A DNA stretch of 9,547 nucleotides from Candidatus Methylarchaceae archaeon HK01M. GTDB taxonomy: Archaea; Thermoproteota; Nitrososphaeria; Nitrososphaerales; JACAEJ01. The DNA lies in assembly GCA_024256245.1 (NCBI GenBank), contig JAKLZD010000141.1, forward strand, positions 1-9,547, in the 5' to 3' direction. Positions within the stretch are counted from its first letter, which is position 1; every line of letters starts with the position of its first letter. The notes beneath the pieces are model-generated. The model had not been told where the DNA came from and made no database searches. It saw nothing but the letters and a program-made list of their open reading frames with translations. A program made the translations under genes and the position numbers. This document shows positions 6,871-9,547 of the stretch, piece by piece.

Positions 6871-7425
6871 ATGTCACTCCAATTAAGGGATATACAAAAG
6901 ATGAGAAAGATTTTAGGATTGACTCAGAACGAATTGGCCAAGATTTCTGGCGTTAGTCAATCACTCATAGCGAAGATAGAGAGGGGAAGCATAGACCCAT
7001 CTTTCTCTAAGACTATGGCTATCTTTAAAACCTTACAGAGGTTACAGGTGAAAAATTCCAAAAAGGTGGGAAACGTGATGACTAGAGACGTGATATCTGT
7101 AGATAGCGATTCCACAGTGGATGAAGTAGTTAAGTTGATGCATAAACACGCAATTTCTCAGATGCCTGTCTTAAGTAAAGATGAAGTTATAGGGAGCGTA
7201 TCTGAAAAGGTTCTCATTAAGAAGTTATCAGATGAGGAAGGTTCTAGAAAGCTTTTCAGAGAGCAGGTAAAGAAAGTTATGGAACCACCCTTCCCAACAG
7301 TAGACGAAGATACACCCGTAGAGCTTCTGATTCCAATGCTGAATTTCTATCCAGCGATTTTGGTGATGAAAGGAAAGCATATTATCGGGGTCGTGACAAG
7401 GGCAGACCTACTTAAGCCAGAATAA
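6871..7425 (+). CDS. XRE-family HTH transcriptional regulator with two CBS domains
   Basis: A 184-residue DNA-binding protein of a type widespread in archaea. Residues about 4-58 form a Cro/C1-type helix-turn-helix (MRKILGLTQNELAKISGVSQ, then SLIAKIERGSIDPS). Two CBS motifs follow: about 66-120 (VGNVMTRDVISVDSDSTVDE, then HAISQMPVL) and about 132-183 (VKKVMEPPFPTVDEDTPVEL, then IIGVVTRADLL). Paired CBS motifs form a Bateman module, which in known families binds adenine nucleotides or S-adenosylmethionine, so this regulator probably reads energy or metabolite state. The target is unknown. It is divergent from the P-type ATPase, with 132 bases between the preferred starts, so control of the pump or of itself is possible but inferred. 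The first ATG fits the usual spacing to the helix-turn-helix. Confidence 0.92.
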   Translation: MSLQLRDIQKMRKILGLTQNELAKISGVSQSLIAKIERGSIDPSFSKTMAIFKTLQRLQVKNSKKVGNVMTRDVISVDSDSTVDEVVKLMHKHAISQMPVLSKDEVIGSVSEKVLIKKLSDEEGSRKLFREQVKKVMEPPFPTVDEDTPVELLIPMLNFYPAILVMKGKHIIGVVTRADLLKPE

Positions 7426-7443
7426 TAAAGACTCAAGATTAAA

Positions 7444-7453
7444 GTATATATAC
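7444..7453 (+). promoter_or_regulatory. TATA box of the two-helix membrane protein gene
   Basis: GTATATATAC is one of the clearest TATA elements in the window, preceded by a purine-rich BRE-like AAGATTAAA. It predicts transcription near 7474, leaving a leader of about 10 bases. GAGAGG at 7471-7476 could act as a weak ribosome binding site. It indicates that this gene is transcribed separately from the HTH-CBS gene. Confidence 0.6.
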
Positions 7454-7482
7454 AAGAACTCTGTAGGTTTGAGAGGATAAAA

Positions 7483-7746
7483 ATGGAAAAAGATCAAACA
7501 ATAGGCGTTTTGATGTTCTTAGTAAGCATCGCAGTCATAATTTTCTATGGTTGGCTCCTATTCTTTACTGCTTGGACTATATTCGTTTTACAGATAACTG
7601 TCTTCGTGGCTGCAGCAGCGATCTTGGCGATACTAGCTTGGATAGGATGGACGATGGCAACTACACCGCCACCAAAGCCCATAGATGAGGAAGTATCTTT
7701 CACAACGGTGTCCGAAGAAACCGTCGAAGAAGAAAGTAAAGAGTAA
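7483..7746 (+). CDS. Small two-helix membrane protein, function unknown
   Basis: An 87-residue protein with two hydrophobic segments at about 6-28 and 31-58, joined by a very short turn (LLFFTAWT), so both ends should be on the same side of the membrane. The second helix ends AWIGWTMATTPPPKP, a proline-rich break, followed by a strongly acidic tail of about 22 residues (EEVSFTTVSEETVEEESKE) that is probably cytoplasmic. No catalytic or metal-binding residues are seen and I do not assign a family. It has its own TATA box and sits between the HTH-CBS regulator and the P-loop kinase on the same strand. The ATG start and good promoter spacing support a real gene. Confidence 0.8.
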   Translation: MEKDQTIGVLMFLVSIAVIIFYGWLLFFTAWTIFVLQITVFVAAAAILAILAWIGWTMATTPPPKPIDEEVSFTTVSEETVEEESKE

Positions 7747-7764
7747 AGATAGAAAGGATCCTAA

Positions 7765-7773
7765 CTTAAATTA
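7765..7773 (+). promoter_or_regulatory. TATA-like box of the kinase gene
   Basis: CTTAAATTA, 27-35 bases ahead of ATG 7800, predicts transcription near 7795 and an almost leaderless mRNA. No Shine-Dalgarno motif precedes the ATG, in keeping with that. It supports ATG 7800 over internal TTG codons. Confidence 0.45.
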
Positions 7774-7799
7774 ACTTAACTTACGTATATTAACCCAAG

Positions 7800-8399
7800 A
7801 TGAAGGTTTTAGATGAGAAATTATTATTTAATAGATTTGGATTAAAGAGAGAGTTGGTCAGAAAACTCATTCTGGTTGCAGGGATGCCAGGCTCTGGGAA
7901 GTCTGTAGTGAATGAAGTGGCGGAAGAGCTAAGCATACCTGTTCTGAATATGGGGGATGTGATAAGGGAAGAGGTAAAGAAGAGAGGGTTAAAAGAGGAA
8001 GCAAAAAGCTACGAGTTTGTAATGAAGGATATCAGGGCGAGTTTGGGTAATCAGATAGTTGCTGAGAGGACTGTAAAGAACTTGAATCGAATCAAGGCAG
8101 ATGTAGTATGTATAGATGGTGTAAGAAGTCTTGAGGAAGTCAGATACTTTATGATGTTTTCTGATGTCAAAGTTCTTGCATTGTTATCTCCTTTTAAAAT
8201 AAGGTTACAGCGTCTATCTATGAGAAACCGTCCAGATGATTCAAAAATAGGTGAAGATCTTGAAAAAAGAGACAGGGCAGAGTTAGAACTGGGCTTGGGA
8301 GAGGTTATAGCCATGGCCGACTCCTACATCATAAACGATGACAGACCTCTAAATGAATTTAGAGGGCGTGTAAAAGCTAAATTAGCGCTCTTGATGTAA
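7800..8399 (+). CDS. UPF0200 family P-loop nucleotide kinase (dephospho-CoA/adenylate kinase-like)
   Basis: A 199-residue protein of the archaeal UPF0200 group, related to nucleoside monophosphate and dephospho-CoA kinases; its substrate is not settled by sequence. The P-loop GMPGSGKS is at 28-35, the NMP-binding-type segment VLNMGDVIREE at 48-58, the strand-end IDGVRS at 105-110, and the lid region MRNRPDDSKIGEDLEKRDRA at 141-160. The family tail GLGEVIAMADSYIINDD follows at 165-181. About 22 residues precede the first beta strand, whereas relatives usually begin almost directly with the strand and P-loop, so the N-terminal stretch is an extension or the true start is TTG near residue 19. 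The TATA-like box spacing favours ATG 7800. It is probably cytosolic and transcribed on its own. Confidence 0.88.
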   Translation: MKVLDEKLLFNRFGLKRELVRKLILVAGMPGSGKSVVNEVAEELSIPVLNMGDVIREEVKKRGLKEEAKSYEFVMKDIRASLGNQIVAERTVKNLNRIKADVVCIDGVRSLEEVRYFMMFSDVKVLALLSPFKIRLQRLSMRNRPDDSKIGEDLEKRDRAELELGLGEVIAMADSYIINDDRPLNEFRGRVKAKLALLM

Positions 8400-8603
8400 G
8401 ATCAGATTAAATCTATTTCTAAATCAAAATTAAAAGATATGAACCGGTGGGATATCGTGTCCCTTTCTCGGATGGTCCATTGCCTTAGCTCTTGATAGTC
8501 CAAGATCAGAATAAGGCTAACCTGCAATAGCTTTGAAGGAGATAAGATGACCGATAATTTTCAGATCAAAATGGAAAAATTTAGAAATTGATTACTTTCT
8601 CAA
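8400..8603. other. Gene-poor convergent interval with two hairpins
   Basis: This space between the kinase gene and the convergent Cys-rich gene has no convincing ORF. It contains a small hairpin at 8449-8463 (GGGATA paired with TGTCCC, three-base loop, one G-T pair). A second inverted repeat lies at 8482-8517: outer GCCTTA (8482-8487) with TAAGGC (8512-8517) and inner TCTTG (8490-8494) with CAAGA (8501-8505). They could be parts of a 3' untranslated region or a small structured RNA. No tRNA, rRNA or box C/D pattern was recognised. Confidence 0.35.
8547..8591 (+). CDS. Possible 14-residue peptide ORF with good ribosome binding site
   Basis: ATG at 8547 opens a 14-codon frame (MTDNFQIKMEKFRN) ending in TGA. 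GAAGGAGAT a few bases before the ATG is the best Shine-Dalgarno match in this interval, in a window where such sites are scarce. It may be a real micropeptide, a leader peptide, or the surviving start of a deleted gene. No homology can be claimed and chance remains likely. Confidence 0.2.
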   Translation: MTDNFQIKMEKFRN

Positions 8604-8894
8604 TTATTTCCACGTGACGGCTTTAGTTATTCGACAACCCCAGCAGACGTAAAATGACTTTGTGATTCTTATGAGATCTGGATGGGGTGTAATGAAATCT
8701 GGATGGGGTCTAAATAGACAATCGCCAACTCTTTCCATCTCTTTTCCACACTCCGGACATATCGGATGATGCTCTTCGAATGTAGATTTACATTCACTCG
8801 TCCAACAGCAGACTCTATGGAACTCACCGTGAGTAATACACCAACGATTTGGTGAAACTTTGTCATGTATTGGACAGAAACTCATCATCTGCAC
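8604..8894 (-). CDS. Small Cys/His-rich putative zinc-binding protein, unknown function
   Basis: A protein of 96 residues with ten cysteines and seven histidines. Numbered from GTG 8894: CPIH at 7-10 and CITH at 19-22 form a C-x2-H-x8-C-x2-H site. His26, Cys29, Cys30 and Cys35 follow, then CPECG at 46-50. Cys59, a linker, and CWGCR at 84-88 complete the set; CPEC and CWGC together look like the two halves of a zinc ribbon. Two or three zinc ions could be bound. No known family is recognised; nucleic-acid or protein binding is typical for such folds but unproven. The linker contains a duplicated heptapeptide (RPHPDFI, TPHPDLI). The true start may be ATG 8888 or 8885, since AAAGGTG just upstream would serve as ribosome binding site. 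It converges on the kinase gene and has its own TATA box. Confidence 0.75.
   Translation of the reverse strand: MQMMSFCPIHDKVSPNRWCITHGEFHRVCCWTSECKSTFEEHHPICPECGKEMERVGDCLFRPHPDFITPHPDLIRITKSFYVCWGCRITKAVTWK
8676..8717 (-). repeat. Two 21-bp tandem copies inside the Cys-rich gene
   Basis: The 13-base ATCTGGATGGGGT (plus strand) occurs at 8676-8688 and again at 8697-8709, 21 bases apart, with similar TAA-containing tails. In the protein this is a seven-residue duplication in the linker before the last Cys pair. The period keeps the reading frame. Confidence 0.65.
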
Positions 8895-8918
8895 CTTTCG
8901 ATCCAGATTACCGATCCC

Positions 8919-8928
8919 TATTTAAATA
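8919..8928 (-). promoter_or_regulatory. TATA box of the Cys-rich gene
   Basis: TATTTAAATA on the minus strand is a strong archaeal TATA match. The predicted mRNA start is near 8898, leaving a leader of about 4 bases to GTG 8894 or 10-13 bases to ATG 8888/8885. With AAAGGTG in that leader, the ATG starts are the more natural reading. Confidence 0.55.
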
Positions 8929-8991
8929 ATTACTTTTGCTGAGAAAAATGGAGAAAGAACGATAGACTATAAAACAGCTAATCTTTGACTC

Positions 8992-9006
8992 AAAAAAAGA
9001 AAGAAG
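8992..9006 (-). terminator. U-tract terminator after the short anchor ORF
   Basis: Just downstream of the stop codon at 9013, the minus strand reads CCCCCCTTCTTTCTTTTTTTG. Pyrimidine-rich runs with seven Ts are the usual intrinsic termination signal in archaea. It would separate the short anchor ORF from the Cys-rich gene that follows on the same strand and has its own promoter. Confidence 0.5.
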
Positions 9007-9012
9007 GGGGGA

Positions 9013-9237
9013 TTAAAGTATCAGTAACTTCACAATCCAAGGGAATAAAGTGCTCCTTTTCTTGTAGAGTAGTAAACCTAAGGGAAGTAAAAGAAGTAGT
9101 ATGAGAAGCCAGTACTGAGATACTGCTGGTAATAACTCTCCCCCGACAGGCGTACTAGGTTCTGTAGGAGCGCCTCCTAATCCACTTTCAGTCGGACTTG
9201 GTTTAAGACTTAGAGCATTTACACGTCTTTTCCTCAA
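9013..9237 (-). CDS. Short membrane-anchor protein, possibly the remnant tail of a surface protein
   Basis: A 74-residue frame with no ATG; the only start is TTG at 9237, about 4 bases after the mRNA start predicted from the A/T box at 9263-9270. Residues 10-36 are a Pro/Ser/Thr/Gly-rich linker (KPSPTESGLGGAPTEPSTP), residues about 42-58 a strong membrane helix (YWLLILLLLLPLGLLLY), and KKR at 59-61 a stop-transfer signal. This is the build of the C-terminal stalk and anchor of archaeal surface proteins, but the outer domain is missing: the frame is closed by a stop four codons before the TTG. It may be a headless pseudogene or a genuine small membrane protein. The promoter-like box and U-tract terminator favour expression. 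No family is recognised. Confidence 0.45.
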   Translation of the reverse strand: MRKRRVNALSLKPSPTESGLGGAPTEPSTPVGGELLPAVSQYWLLILLLLLPLGLLLYKKRSTLFPWIVKLLIL

Positions 9238-9262
9238 ATTTTGTCCCCATTAGTAGTGGTTC

Positions 9263-9270
9263 TTTTAAAA
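9263..9270 (-). promoter_or_regulatory. TATA-like box before the short anchor ORF
   Basis: TTTTAAAA (self-complementary) lies 26-33 bases ahead of TTG 9237 on the minus strand, so the expected mRNA start is near 9241. The surrounding DNA is A/T-rich, which weakens the call. Confidence 0.35.
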
Positions 9271-9300
9271 TAAAAATTTTGATTACACAGAAAATATACA

Positions 9301-9316
9301 AATGATCATGATCATT
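9301..9316. promoter_or_regulatory. Perfect 16-bp palindrome, candidate operator
   Basis: AATGATCATGATCATT is identical on both strands. It lies about 30 bases upstream of the TATA-like box of the short anchor ORF and about 30 bases after the stop of the membrane protein at the window edge. A palindrome without a loop suits a dimeric DNA-binding protein better than an RNA hairpin. No regulator is identified. Confidence 0.4.
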
Positions 9317-9347
9317 AAGTTGAAATATCTTCCTTGTTTACGATCAG

Positions 9348-9547
9348 TTAAGTGGATTTTTTACTCAAGATTGCCTTGGCTGGAAGCGTTATACCAACGA
9401 CAAAAAGCACCAGTCCAATTATGAAGGTCACAATACTGGGTGCCAAATATCCGATTACGATTCGGTAACCTATCAAGCTTCCCCAAAGTATAATACCAGC
9501 TATCAGAAGGGCATACCAAGACCATTTTTCAGCCTTGCTATAACTCT
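9348..9547 (-). CDS. C-terminal part of a membrane protein (5' end beyond the window)
   Basis: An open frame enters from the right edge and ends with TAA at 9348-9350; 65 residues are visible and there is no start inside the window. It reads SYSKAEKWSWYALLIAGIIL, then WGSLIGYRIVIGYLAPSI, then VTFIIGLVLFVVGITLPAKA and a basic end (ILSKKST). Two membrane helices are likely at about visible residues 11-24 and 36-54. The composition is that of a small integral membrane protein; the family cannot be named from this piece. The stop codon is followed by the palindrome at 9301-9316. Confidence 0.65.
   Translation of the reverse strand, partial: SYSKAEKWSWYALLIAGIILWGSLIGYRIVIGYLAPSIVTFIIGLVLFVVGITLPAKAILSKKST

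Noticed and set aside
6617..6886. 89-residue plus-strand ORF across the divergent promoter region
   Set aside because: It runs antisense to the pump N-terminus and across A/T-rich promoter DNA into the HTH-CBS start; translation is lysine/serine-rich noise.
8430..8590. Minus-strand frame with protein-like text (PYSDLGLSRAKAMDHPRKGH...) ending at TAA 8430 and interrupted by TAG at 8517-8519
   Set aside because: It has no start codon, an internal stop and only about 28 residues after it. The same bases form inverted repeats, so chance or RNA structure explains them at least as well. A blastx hit would reopen it.
9236..9250. ATG at 9250 (minus) opening a short frame (MGTKFEEKTCKCSKS) ahead of the anchor ORF
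   Set aside because: It stops after 15 residues and is in a different frame; a frameshift joining it to the anchor ORF is possible but there is no independent support.
1..9547. Insertion sequences, integrase sites, tRNA or rRNA genes
   Set aside because: No transposase-like reading, terminal inverted repeats, cloverleaf or rRNA-like sequence was recognised on either strand.

Overview
The window looks like part of an AT-rich archaeal chromosome. The evidence is indirect but consistent. Several genes start a few bases after the point expected from an A/T-rich TATA-like box, so their mRNAs would have very short or no leaders. Strong Shine-Dalgarno sites are scarce. The gene content includes a UPF0200-type P-loop kinase and an HTH plus double-CBS regulator, both typical of archaea, and a surface protein with a C-terminal membrane anchor. 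A TACK-group archaeon such as a Bathyarchaeia member would fit, but the window alone cannot fix the lineage.

Layout. 1-951 (+) is the 3' part of a surface-protein gene: near-identical beta-propeller repeats, one Ig-like domain, then a membrane anchor. 954-1243 holds what looks like the broken remains of a coding sequence on the same strand. 1230-3269 (-) is an ABC-2 export operon: ATPase, permease, and a short membrane ORF whose start overlaps the permease stop. 3330-3968 (-) is a membrane-anchored SAM-dependent methyltransferase. 4084-6738 (-) is a large P2A-type, SERCA-like calcium-pump ATPase. Divergent from it, at 6871-7425 (+), is the HTH/2xCBS regulator. It is followed by a two-helix membrane protein (7483-7746, +) and the P-loop kinase (7800-8399, +), each with its own TATA-like box. 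8400-8603 has no convincing gene but contains hairpins and a 14-residue ORF with a good ribosome binding site. 8604-8894 (-) is a small Cys/His-rich zinc-binding-type protein. 9013-9237 (-) is a short membrane-anchor ORF, possibly the tail of a lost surface protein. A perfect 16-bp palindrome lies at 9301-9316. At the right edge is the C-terminal part of a membrane protein (9348-9547, -).

How the genes relate. The ABC genes are a clear operon. The divergent pair of energy- or adenylate-sensing-type regulator and cation pump is suggestive, but no regulatory link is shown. Most other genes are ordinary housekeeping or envelope functions. I did not find a convincing new multi-gene system. The best leads are the complete two-site calcium ligand set in the pump, the two damaged loci near 1 kb and 9 kb, the unexplained structured stretch at 8.4-8.6 kb, and the 10-Cys protein.
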